Assembly (NCBI RefSeq): GCF_963576675.1
Contig: NC_088916.1
Coordinates: 6,835,001 to 6,899,000 of the forward strand
Reading direction: 5' to 3'
Source of the DNA: Euphorbia lathyris
Taxonomy: Eukaryota > Streptophyta > Magnoliopsida > Malpighiales > Euphorbiaceae
Length of the DNA stretch: 64,000 nucleotides
Shown in pieces: positions 1-9,989 of this stretch (position 1 is the first letter of the stretch; each line of letters opens with the position of its first letter). The translations under genes were made by a program, and so were the position numbers. The notes under the pieces are model-generated. The model was not told where the DNA came from. It searched no databases and saw only the letters and a list, made by a program, of their open reading frames with translations.

Positions 1-222
1 ACCATTTTCTTCTATTTATACCAACATCAGTAGGCAGAAAGAGCTTATTTCGTAAATCAAAGAACAAAATTCAAGATTAGCAGCACTTAAATCACTAAAT
101 AAACATTATTAACGCTATATCTTCCCCTAATTCCCCCTCTCAGTTCAACAAATACAGCAAGAAAACGTAAAGATTACAATAAAATTCTAAACAAGAATAC
201 GAAATTACCCCTATGTGTAAAC
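1..222 (-). other. Intron 2 of the ubiquitin-like gene
   Basis: On the minus strand this follows the exon 2 donor (gtttacacat). It is AT-rich with no further coding frame, so the intron extends past the left edge. Confidence 0.5.
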
Positions 223-549
223 CCTGGGACCCCATAAGCATGATCCTAGCCCCATTTTGGACCTCCGATTGTGTCAATGTCATGGTGTCAACCAACATCT
301 TTCCTGCAAATCAATGAATTCGTGTGAGAGAAAGAAGAAACGAAAGATTATTTCAGCAAAGAAAAGAAAAAGAGAAAAACCTTTAGAAATGAGCTTTTGG
401 CCGCGCGGAAGAACATTGGTGTGAGATTGAAGAAGGAATTTCAAGTCTCTAATGGTTGAGTCCGATGATATAGAGATAGGAATTGATCTTCCACTGAACT
501 TCACTGTTATGTTTATCAAATTGGGGTTTTTGCTAACTTCGCCCTCCAT
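223..549 (-). CDS. Ubiquitin-like domain protein, 5' end (exons 1-2, partial)
   Basis: Exon 1 is complement 381..549 and starts at ATG 549. It encodes a beta-grasp N-terminus with ITVKFSGRSIPISIS, DSTIRDLK and NVLPRGQKLISKG. A GT donor at 380 and a tttgcag acceptor ending at 304 join it in phase to exon 2 (complement 223..303), which reads GKMLVDTMTLTQSEVQNG and then ARIMLMGSQG. Together these form a complete ubiquitin-like fold of about 80 residues. The next donor is at 222-221 and the gene continues beyond base 1. From memory of plant families, the NVLPRGQKL and IMLM.SQG signatures fit the LRR-plus-ubiquitin-like-domain proteins (Arabidopsis At2g30105 type). The LRR part would lie outside the window, so that assignment is inference. 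The longer open frame past 380 is intron read-through. Confidence 0.75.
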
Positions 550-695
550 TTTTGGCCAGACGCTCCTTTCTTTCTTCTAGAGAGAACTTTTCTGAATCGA
601 AACAACGCACCTGGGAGAATATGAATAGATTTTTATATATCAGATTATATTACGAGGGGATAAGATGGTAATTTTACCCCTAACACAATATTTGA

Positions 696-1219
696 GGGTA
701 AATTACATCCATGGCCACTCAACTTTATCCATTTTCACATTATGGCCACTGAACTTCATTTCTTCCCAGTATGGCCACTGAACTTTACACTTTTTAACAC
801 CGGTGGCCACTTAAGCCTCAAAACGACCATTGACGACTAAAAATAAAAAATACAAAGTGTTAATGATATTCTAAGGAACTTTAATTCTTGAAAATTTTCG
901 TTTTGATGTCATTTACGTGTTGTTTGGTTGGGAGAGAGAAAGTGAATTTTTAGAGAGAGAAAGCCCTAAAAAATGTGATTTTCGAAAATAAAAAATGTGG
1001 TTTCATGATAAATATCGTTCTGAACAACTTTAATTCTTGAATATTTTCATTTTAAGGTCGTTAACGGTCGTTAAAGGTCATTTTGAGAAGTTAGTTAAAA
1101 TTGAGTGGCTACCGGTGTTAAAAAGTATAAAGTTGAGTGGCCATACCGGGAAGAAATGAAATTGAGTGGCCATAATGTGAAAATGGATAAAGTTCAGTGG
1201 TCATGGGTGTAATTTACCC
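696..1219. mobile_element. Mutator-like MITE, family A copy 1
   Basis: The ends are inverted repeats: GGGTAAATTAC followed by a 'ccatggccactcaactttatcc' type arm, mirrored at the right by 'gtaatttaccc'. The arms extend for well over 100 bp. A perfect 10-bp target duplication, CAATATTTGA, flanks it at 686-695 and 1220-1229. That length fits Mutator-like elements (8-11 bp). There is no coding capacity. Relatives are at 49872-50368 and 51793-52293. Confidence 0.85.
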
Positions 1220-1257
1220 CAATATTTGAATCCTTATTTGACCTTTAAAGCATTAAT

Positions 1258-1809
1258 GGGTAATTAATTTATTAGCCCCTATATTTTGATAAAACATACT
1301 GTTTAGTCTCAGACTAAGGTTCCTAACATTTTTCTCGGTGAACTGTTTAGTCCTTCCGTCTGTTTGTTAGATTTTTTACCGTTTATGAATTCAGAAATGA
1401 CTAAATTACCTTTACTATTTATCAGTCAAAAGCAATGCACACCTCTATGTATTTCACTTACAACTCATGCTCACAGAAAAAAATGGAGAAAGAATTGAAT
1501 CCTTAATCCATAATCGAATCACTCATGCTCACTCTTCCTGTTTGAATTGAAGGTATAAATCAACTCAAATCTCTCTCGCTTACTCTTTCTGTTCGAATTG
1601 AAGGTGGAAATCTTCTTACTCTCAATGGTGAGTTTAATTTCCTCCATATTCTCAACTCATGTTAGGGACTAAACAGTTCACAGAGAAAAACGTTAGGGAC
1701 TAAACAGTTCATCGAGAAAAAGGTTAGGGACCTTACCGTGTGTTTTTTAAAATACAAGGACTAAACAGTGTGTTTTATCAAAATATCAGGACTAATAAAT
1801 TAATTACCC
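1258..1809. mobile_element. Mutator-like MITE, family B copy 1
   Basis: It begins GGGTAATTAATTTATTAG and ends in the reverse complement (ctaataaattaattaccc). Long inverted arms carry the phrase 'actgtttagtcc'. The flanks AGCATTAAT and AACATTAAT form a 9-bp target duplication with one mismatch. The centre has short direct repeats (ctctctcgctt, tcgaattgaaggt). It is non-coding. Confidence 0.8.
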
Positions 1810-2761
1810 AACATTAATTACATCATAACTTAGAGCCCGTTTTGTTCACATGTTTCATTATTGTTTGGTGTTTAATGATAAATAATAGATATTAGTTGAT
1901 TTTTCTACTAAGAATCATTGTTTCGAAATTTTATCAAACACCTTTTAACTCTAATTTAAAATTAAAAAAATAATTTTAAAAAATGAAAATAAACCGACAT
2001 TTAATATTGAAACTCTTTTTATTTAATTTAAGTGATGTGTTATAAGTTCAAACACTATCTTAACTCATCATATTTTTTAATCTAATTAAATCTATAGACG
2101 TTGAAATCGAAATCAGTTCATATATCGGTTAACTGTAACTTTTGGTCAAGTTTTTGATTAACGGTTTTGAACCATTATTTTAAAGGAAAATTATAAAACC
2201 AGGTCAAATGGAAAGTCCATTTACATATTTAACCCATTTACTCATCTTACTATATTTCTAGACTGATTTTGTGTGACTTTTCCATAATACCCCTAACCTT
2301 TTCATTTCCCCAAACGCGAACGGTCTCTCTCCTCTTCTCATTGGTTGCGCGAAACGGTGGCAGCTCCTCCATTAATGATTCCAAGACTTTTGATCTTCCT
2401 ATCTTTCTTTAAATTGTACGAAATTTGCACCATTTCTCCAAATCACAATGTATTTCTCTTCTTCCTCTCTTCATCTCTTGATTCTGCAACTTCCTAACCC
2501 TAGAAAATGAAGCCATGGTTCTTCATCTTTCATTTCCTGCTCGTTCGAAGAAATGGTGATTCTACATTATTTTCATGGTTTTTCCCAGTTTACCATATTG
2601 GGTTCGTCGAAAAATGTAAGTATATACTGTTTTTTCTGCGTTTCCTCGACCAATCCACTTAGCATATGCGGTTTTCGAGAAGTCTTCGGGAAGAAATTTA
2701 TCGATTTTATTTCGCGAAACGATGATAACGCGAAGTTTACGAGGTAATTCGATAAATTTCT

Positions 2762-2900
2762 CTCGCAGACTCCGCGAAATCATCGTTTCGCGAAGTCAGA
2801 GCGTCACATTTCTCCTCGCAGACTCCGCGAAATCATTGTTTCGCGAAGTCAAAGCGTCACATTCCTCCTCGCGGACGTCGCGAAATCATTGTTTCGCTAT
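2762..2900. repeat. 53-bp tandem repeat with TTCGCGAA palindromes
   Basis: Successive units start at 2762, 2815 and 2868 with a period of exactly 53 bp. Each contains CTCGCAGACTCCGCGAAATC and the palindrome TTCGCGAA (degenerate in the last unit). It is the CpG-rich core of the element at 2184-3731. Small open frames here are repeat artefacts. Confidence 0.85.
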
Positions 2901-3159
2901 GTAAAATCACCCTCTTCCTTGCACATTTATGTTCGCATACTTAGCGAATCATCATTTCGCGAAGCCAAATCTTTCTTTTTTCTGACTAACACGATTAAAT
3001 TTTTCTAAAGGTGGTTGAATACGTAATATTCATTCCTGGAAGCCGGCGTGTTAGGGTGCCATGAGAGACATCCATTCAAAAACGCCTGGACTTCCAACCA
3101 TCGGTCGTGAACAAGAGTCTACACCATGGGACACATTCATTCCTCAGTGGTTAATAAGA

Positions 3160-3400
3160 GCCTATGTGTCGCGAGACATCCATCCATCGGTGGTGAATAA
3201 GAGCCTATGTATAATGAAGTGATTTGTTAGGAGTTTATTGTGACAATCTTAGTGAATAGTAGCCTATGTATTATGAAGTGATTTGTTAGGAGTTTATTGT
3301 AGTAAATTTTGATAATCTTATGATTTTAATGTTGTTATTGTGGCAATCTTGTTGTAAATTTTGATAATGTTATGATTTTAATATTAGAATCCGTTGTTGT
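3160..3400. repeat. Degenerate direct repeats inside the family D element
   Basis: The phrase 'atgaagtgatttgttagg' followed by agtttattgt occurs twice about 60 bp apart (near 3215 and 3275), followed by two versions of 'gtaaattttgataat.ttatgatttt'. It is non-coding. Confidence 0.6.
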
Positions 3401-3827
3401 TTGACATTTTTTGTTATATACCACTTCGCGAATTAGCTTCAAAACACATCCAGCTTCGCATATGCTAATAAAATTCATCAAGTAAACCAAACATTAGCTT
3501 CGCAGGCTTCGCATATGCTAATTAAATTCATCAATTAAACTCTAACATTAGCTTCGCAGGCTTCACATAATATCCAATCTGCGAAGTCAGACGGGAGGGA
3601 GTGAGACGCACGTAAATATTGAGGGTATTATGGAAAAGTCATACAAATTCAGTCTAGATATGTAGTATGATGAGTAAATGGGTTAAATATATAAATGAGC
3701 TTCCCATTTGACACAGTTTTGTAATTTTCCCTTATTTTAATGGTTAATAAAAAAATAACTACTGAATCATAATTTATTATAAATATATAATAGCTAAAAC
3801 GAATAGTATATCTAAAATTTTCTAAAA

Positions 3828-4207
3828 ACTAAATAAATAATTTATTAGTCCCTCTTTTTTACAAACATATTATTAAGTCCCTATATTTTGAAAAACATAT
3901 TATAAGGTCTTTCTTTTTTTATTAATATTAACTTTTTGGTCCTTCTATCTATCTTTTTAAATTTTTAACCATTATATTTGGCATAAACAGACATACAGAA
4001 AATAATATAGTAACATGACTACTTTGTATCGTACTATGGTTGTCTTGAAAGCTAAGATATATTCGATTAAAAATCTAAAAAAATAGATAAAATGATCAAA
4101 GGGTTAATATTGACAAAAAAATATGGATTTTATAATGTGTTTTTCAAAATAGAAGGACTAAACAGTATGTTCCGTAAAAAAGGTAGGGACTAATAAATTA
4201 TTTACCC
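3828..4207. mobile_element. Family B MITE relic (copy 2)
   Basis: The inverted arms (taaataatttattagtccc on the left, gggactaataaattattta on the right, with 'aggactaaacagtatgtt') are the same type as 1258-1809 but more decayed. The same insertion is present in the other duplicate at 17868-18246, so it predates the segmental duplication. Confidence 0.7.
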
Positions 4208-4875
4208 AAAAAATAGTATATCTAAAATTAACATATAATATTTTTATGATAAATCATAATTTATAAAAAAAAATCCGCTCTTCTTTTAGAAGTTTGTTTA
4301 ATCTAATAAGTAATAAAATTAACGTTTTGTCTAATGCGGTAAAACGTTATACTGGTTACAATGGTTTTACTTGTTATTAACGTGAATTAATTCCATAAGA
4401 TTAATTATTCATTAAGGTGTTACTTGATAAAACTGAAAATTAAGTGGTAAAAAATAAGTACTGAATTGTAAGTGTTGAATATTATAAGTATTTAAAGTAT
4501 TAAATGATGTAACAGTTTGATAAATACTAAAAAAGTACTAAATATAAAAATATTACTCCCTCCATTTTGAAATATATGTTGTTTAAGATAAAATTTTATA
4601 AATTAGGAAGTCATTAAATAATGAGGTAAATTACATTCGAGGTGTATAACTTTTACCATGTTTCTAACATTTTGACGTATAACATTCATTTTTTAACAAA
4701 AAAACTCCCCCACTTTATAGGTGACTTCTCACTAAAGTATACAGTTAGAAATTATGAACGGTCAACGCAAGTAACGTGCCACATTAACCACCATCCTTAT
4801 AAAAAAAAAAGTGGGCCCCACTATAAGTGAAATTAATACTGTATCCTTAGCTCTTTTCCATCCAAATCTCAATTC

Positions 4876-4884
4876 TATATAAAA
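4876..4884 (+). promoter_or_regulatory. TATA box of GRF gene copy 1
   Basis: TATATAAAA lies 110 bp upstream of the ATG at 4986. The same box at the same spacing is kept in the paralogue. Confidence 0.6.
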
Positions 4885-4985
4885 CAGTAAAGTGTCTCTT
4901 TCATTTGTCATGTCCTGCTTTCTCTTTCCTTTAGCCTTTTATTTCTCTCTCCATTTTTCTTATTTTTTCTGCATTGCAATCGTCG

Positions 4986-5596
4986 ATGCAACAAAAAAAC
5001 CTAGAAAACCTTAATCTAAAAAATCAAAACAAGTTAATTGTAGCAATAGCGAGGTCGACAAACCCAAAGAAACGCAAGATGCCTTCTTCCTCTTCCACGC
5101 AAAATAACCTCAACTTTTGGGATGGATGGATATGCCACTGTGGAATTGAAGCACCTCTCTCAACTACTTGGAGTGATTCGAACCCAGGGAGAAGATATTT
5201 TAACTGTAAAAACTTTGGGGTAAGATATTTCTTATCAAATTTTTTTGCTTCCTCCTCTTTTTATCTATAAAATCTCTATAATTTTTTTCCTCTATCTATC
5301 AGAAACGAAATGCATGCAAGTTCTTTGAGTGGATGGACCCTCCTATGAACGACAGGGCGAAAGATGTCATCCTTGGATTATTAAGGAAGCTAGATAAAAT
5401 TGAAAAAGAATATGACGAATTGTATAGGTGTGAACAAGAAAGAAACAAAGAGTTTGAAATGGAAAGGAAAAGAGAAAAAAAGAAAGAAGGAATGGTCATT
5501 GACAAAGAAAGCAATGGAGGACGATTCCGCAATTGGCTAGCAAATTTGTGTTCTATGGTGCTTGCTTGTTGTATTGCAAAAATTTTATTTGGTTAG
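4986..5596 (+). CDS. GRF-type zinc-finger protein with coiled coil and C-terminal hydrophobic tail, copy 1
   Basis: There are two exons, 4986..5219 and 5303..5596, with a GTAAGA donor and a TCAG acceptor, giving 175 aa. A basic N-terminus (NPKKRKM) may be a nuclear signal. Residues about 46-90 form a GRF zinc finger: WICHCGIEAP, TTW, SNPGRRYFNC, then NACKFFEWMD after the intron, with Cys 50, 52, 74 and 83 as ligands. In known families GRF fingers bind nucleic acid. Residues 100-150 are a highly charged Lys/Glu coiled coil. The last roughly 20 residues (NWLANLCSMVLACC, ending LFG) form one hydrophobic segment, like a tail anchor. The ATG at 4986 is chosen because it is conserved in the paralogue; the frame upstream starts only at TTG. 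It resembles the small At4g04775-type plant proteins (from memory). Its function is unknown and it may be transposon-associated. Confidence 0.82.
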
Positions 5597-5647
5597 AGAA
5601 CATGAGTTGTCTTTGTGGTATGTTTTTGTCCAGTCTTTGTTTGGCTT

Positions 5648-6892
5648 TGTTGTCCTCTGAACAGACTCTAGCAAGTGCACTAGATACAAGTAATAAAGTG
5701 ATAAATAGAGTATCGTCTCCATAGGGATTGATGACCAAATTTTACTAGAAAAACCTTACAGAACAGGGTGTTCGTGGTGTGTGAATTCTTTATGTTGAGA
5801 TATATTGTGAAATGGTAACAAAGTCAATGATTCAACTTATGAAAAAAGAGTATTTGATAATGATAAAAGGTAGAACAGGCTAGGCACAGCTGAACATGTT
5901 ACATTCAGTCTCTAAACATCCTGTTTATTCATGAATGACGTAAAGTGAAGTCAAGGTTTCTGCTTTAATGCTCACTTAAGTCAACTCTCGTGTGTTCTTA
6001 AGATTCTTAGACATACTACAACCGTAAGCGTCCCTAAGGTTGGTTATTTCTTGCATTACGATCGAAACAATATTTCAATAAAGAAAACCCTTGATACAAC
6101 CTCCTAACATTCCTGCTTCGGGGTTGGACGTTTGATAAAAAGTTCCGTGAAGATGAAAGCAGTTCCCTATCATTCATTTAACACTAACATACATGCATAC
6201 AGCAATAGAGTGAAAGCTTTATCAAACACATCATAATGTATCAACATTCATTCATAAATAAGAAAATAGAAGACTTACATAACATGCCCTAACTGACCGA
6301 ACCCGCTCAAAATGACTACTCACTCATACTACCGAGTGAACAGTCTGCATTGTATCTACATGACTCCATTAATGGAGTCATAATCTTCTTAGAGAGCTTC
6401 TCTCTCTACTATGGTTCAAAAAAACTTCTATCTTCCGTTCTCAAAAAAGGTACATTTCCTTTCCCTCCACTACGTCTATAAATAGGAGGAAAAAGCAATC
6501 GGTATACAAAAGTATTCATAAAATATTACAAAACAAAATAGATTGTTCAACTGATCCTGGATTACTAGAAGTGGTTAAGATATTTTGACCCTTGAACACT
6601 CAAGGGTCGAACACTCTTGTCATCTTGTTACTTTAGCCGCTCCTTCCTGTCGCTCCTGCAGCTTGTCACGTCACTATCCGTCATCAGGCACACAACGTTT
6701 AACCGCTGGATCAAAGGTTGCACAACTCCTCATGACTTCTGCAAAACAGGTTGCTTAACAGCCTTTTTGACTTAATCTTTTCAAATCTGCATAAAACACT
6801 TATAAATCATTCTTTTAAGTAATATTACGCCTAAAACACCCTTAATTCATCACAAATAATATGTTTAATTGTAGTCATTTTTATGCCTAACA
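5648..6892. mobile_element. Solo LTR (1.25 kb) inside duplicate 1
   Basis: TGTTGTCC...CCTAACA interrupts sequence that is continuous in the other duplicate (ttt-AGCTT-ccag near 19713). The flanks GGCTT and AGCTG each differ by one base from the intact AGCTT, as expected for an old 5-bp target duplication. Internal signatures are 'gcaagtgcactagatacaag', 'gagtatcgtctccataggg' and a TATAAATAGG at about 6478. No second LTR or internal genes are present. The motif set is the same as in the LTR at 11861-13555, but the sequence is otherwise different. Superfamily and orientation are uncertain. Confidence 0.8.
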
Positions 6893-7279
6893 AGCTGCCA
6901 GTTTTATGTAATCAGTATTCCCAACATGTTGAATCAAATGAAAAGTTAATTCTGCATATTTTATGTTGCTTTTATCTTTAGGTAATCCATATTTTCTACA
7001 TATTGCCTATATTTCATTATTGCAATAGGATTGTGCAAAATTAGAACATAATAAAAAAAGAATAACAACAAAAATGGACCATATTGCCTCTATTTTATTG
7101 TTGCAAAATTGCAAAATATGGATCCTTAACATTTGACATTTACAACCTAAAATGTTAACAAAAAAAACTAGTAAAAACATGTTCCAATCTGTAATGTACA
7201 CAAAAAAACTAACCAAAATATGCTTGTTACATTATCAATCCTAACAAAAAAAAACATATAAAATTGGAACAAGATAGTC

Positions 7280-7425
7280 TCAATGTCATGGTCTTGGTGA
7301 ACTTTTGGTGAATGATCTTCTTCGTGCATCCTTAGTCACATTCCTTGCTTGAGTATTTTTGGGTATTCTTCTTGGTGCATTTTTAGTGACATTACTACCA
7401 AGAGAATTTGCACCAACTATAATTT
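7280..7425 (-). pseudogene. MULE-type transposase C-terminus remnant, copy 1
   Basis: The minus-strand reading gives TKNAPRRIPKNTQARNVTKD and then ARRRSFTKSSPRP, with an internal stop. It aligns with the better-preserved copy at 20104-20304. It lies tail to tail with the GRF gene. Confidence 0.5.
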
Positions 7426-8106
7426 TTGAAATTTTCATTTTGAACTCTTTTAAAACCAAATCAAACCGAAATTGCTAACGGTGCCAACCATAAAGTTACT
7501 TTTGCTCCAAAAAATACCACAAGAACATATCTTCTGAACTTACCCCTAATTTATATTATAGGAATTGTTCGCCCGTAGAAATTTAAATTTATCAGAGTCA
7601 TGGTATTCAATGTTAGGGCACCCGTTGACGTCAACATCAAGCACTAAATAAAATCAATAGTCATACACTAAATGATGTTTGGAGAAAAAAATCCTTAAAA
7701 ATGATTATTTTGAAAAATAATAAATATGGTTCATACTAAATATGGTATTAAATAAATTTAATTTTAGAAATTTTTTATTTTAAGGTTAACATCTGTAATG
7801 TATATAATATATCTAAAAATATTTGATTTGTAAATGAAATAAAATTTTGAGACTTATGCATTTTTTATATATATAATATAGACACCTATATACAAATTAG
7901 AAAGAAAAAAAACAAAGATTTTTTTTAATTGACCCAATTATATAAAAGAAAAGCTAAAATCTCCCATTTTTACAACTTCTAATTATTAATTTTCAATATT
8001 AACTAATTTATTATATTATTAATATTGTCGCCCGGTTTTTTCTTTTTTCTTTTTGACGAAAATATTCTATTAAAAGGGATATTTTATGTTAAACAAATTT
8101 ATATTA
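7426..8106. other. AT-rich spacer, nothing recognised
   Basis: I see no conserved coding frame, clear inverted-repeat element or RNA gene. Homopolymer runs and AT-rich repeats dominate. Confidence 0.5.
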
Positions 8107-8632
8107 GGGCAAAGTACAAAAAAAAAATGCTCGTGGTTTGCCTTATTTACAAATAAAGGTCCGTGGTTTAAAAGTTTGCAAATAGAGATATGTGGTATGC
8201 TTTTTTTACAAAACAAAGTATTTAAAATTAAACTTTTAAGTAATTGATGACAATAAGAGCATCTTTTATTTTTATTTTCAACTACATTTATATATTGACA
8301 AAACACATATCCCAACATCAAATTGCAACCGTGTAAAATGAATTTAAAAATCAATTTAGTTCATAAACTGTCAGATTAGTAAAAAAACGTAAAACCATAT
8401 TATTTATTGTTTCGATTTAGAAAGTTGTTTTTTTCGGAGGTTATGTTTTGCTAATATGTAAGAATAATTTTTTTTTAAGATAAAAATATATTTGGTTGTA
8501 ATCAGAGCTTAATTGTGTAATTGTAATATTTTGTTTTGTAAAGAAAACATACCACGGACCTTTATTTGTAAACTTTTAAACCATATGCTTCTATTTGCAA
8601 ATTGGGTAAACCACATTTCTTATTTTTAAATT
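8107..8632. mobile_element. TIR MITE ('caaagtac...gtggttt' type)
   Basis: The left arm reads gggcaaagtac, 'ctcgtggtttgcc', 'tttacaaataaaggtccgtgg', 'gtttgcaaatag'. The right arm holds the reverse complements (ccacggacctttatttgtaa, ctatttgcaaattgggtaaacc). Total length is about 525 bp and it is non-coding. The exact ends and target duplication are unclear. Confidence 0.7.
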
Positions 8633-8860
8633 TGATTTTGAAGAATTAATTAGATGATATATTATAGGGATAAAGTTAAAAGATACCCCTAATGTTTATC
8701 AGTAGGAACAATTTTACTCTTAATGTCTAAAATTGTGCAATTTTAACATTGACATTCAAGAGCAATTTTACACCTAATGTTGGCATATTGAGTCAATTTT
8801 AGATATTATTATAAAACACATATATTTTGTTCTTTATTCTGCACCAATTGCACGTAAGTT

Positions 8861-9913
8861 TTTTTTTTTTTTAATCAAAGAATATTATTATTGGCCGATA
8901 TCAGCTAAAAGAATAGAGGACAAAAAAGAAGGGGCATGATGCCACTCTTCACGGACAGACGAAGAACTGACTCGCTAAACAATGAGCTGCACAGTTCGCT
9001 GACCGTTTTACAAAAGAGATTGAAGAAATATCTAACTCTTGAACTAAAAGAATGCATTCACTAATTACATCAAAGAGGTAGGAGAGTGATTGGTGACGAC
9101 CATTAATAGCATGAACAACAGAGAGGCAATCAGAGCGAATCTCCACATCCTTATATCCGTTCGCTTTGATCCATAACAGGGCTTCTTTGACCGCGATTGC
9201 TTCTGCTGTTGTAGGATCGAAAAGACCTGCATAGCTTCCGTGTTTGGAAAACACACAATTACCTTCATGATCTCACATTATAAAACCAAAGGAGCAGTAG
9301 CCGTCGTCGTGAAATAGCCCAACATCGACGTTGCAGGCGAATTTCCCAGAATCAGGGGCCGCCCATTTCTCAATCATCCTTGGACCAGAACCGAGATTGC
9401 AGCATTTTTGGTTTTATGCTACCCGCCATTCCACAAAGTCATTGACAGCAACTCGAACCAATTCTTGCGCTTGCAATCGGGACTGATTCCACACCTGGCT
9501 GTTCCTATTCTTCCACAACCACCAGACAATTGATGTTACCTTACCAGTAAGCTCCGAATCATGACCTGCAATGATTAGGTCCAACCAGTCGACAATCCCA
9601 TGTACCTGCAGCATACGGTTATCAGCGAAGAAAGTGAACCATACCTCCTCAGCCGCCGCACAGCGGATAAAAATATGATCTTCGTCTTCCATGTCATTAT
9701 TACATTGCGGGCAAATAGGGGATAATGAGCTATGTCTTCTCTGTAGGTTGCTCATAACCGGGATGCACCCAAACTTTAATCTCCATAACAGTTTTTTTTT
9801 ATCTTTGGTTGGATCTGATTTTTCCAAATTTCCTTCCATGGTCTGTTGCCAAGGCCCTGATAATTCTCAATATGGGCTATAAGAGTACGGTACCCGGATT
9901 TAACCGAGTAAGA
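8861..9913 (-). mobile_element. 5'-truncated LINE, 3' end only
   Basis: An 11-bp target duplication, GCACGTAAGTT, lies at 8850-8860 and 9914-9924. A poly(A) tail on the minus strand shows as a T run at 8859-8872. The content is the end of ORF2: a zf-RVT domain at 9414-9839 and an RNase H domain at 8949-9260. This is classic target-primed reverse transcription with 5' truncation. Confidence 0.88.
8949..9839 (-). pseudogene. LINE ORF2 C-terminus (zf-RVT and RNase H)
   Basis: 9414-9839 reads KKKLLWRLKFGCIPVMSNLQ then CPQCNNDMEDEDHIFIRCAA, the zinc-binding zf-RVT region of plant LINE reverse transcriptases. 8949-9254 reads TTAEAIAVKEALLWIKANGY, EIRSDCLSVVHAINGR and FVKRSANCAAHCLA, an RNase H (RVT_3) domain with the Asp and C-terminal motif. 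A frame break separates the two. It is a dead copy. Confidence 0.85.
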
Positions 9914-9989
9914 GCACGTAAGTTGATTCTAAAAAAATCATATTTTTTTATGATTTAATAATAGAATTGAAGATTAATATTTTTATGAA

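Larger units (their letters stand above)
2184..3731. mobile_element. 1.55-kb non-autonomous TIR element (family D)
   Basis: The termini are AGGAAAATTA and TAATTTTCCC with inverted arms of about 110 bp. The left arm runs to 'ttccataatacccct', the right arm starts 'gagggtattatgg'. A perfect 9-bp target duplication TTATTTTAA lies at 2175-2183 and 3732-3740. The second segmental duplicate (near 17775) has the same sequence with a single TTATTTTAA and no element, so the boundaries are directly confirmed. The 9-bp duplication suggests Mutator-like mobilisation. No transposase is encoded. Confidence 0.93.
1999..7408. repeat. Segmental duplicate, copy 1
   Basis: This matches 17599-20231 nearly base for base once two insertions present only here are removed (2184-3731 and 5648-6892). 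The shared unit is about 2.6 kb. It contains a family B MITE relic, the GRF zinc-finger gene and the 3' tail of a MULE-type transposase on the other strand. Similarity stops abruptly at both ends. Confidence 0.9.

Noticed and set aside
2553..2904. Short frames in the family D element
   Set aside because: They lie in the 53-bp satellite or its flank; no homology or codon signal.
4642..4830. 62-codon frame upstream of GRF copy 1
   Set aside because: It is in the promoter region of the GRF gene; the equivalent stretch in duplicate 2 is not open.
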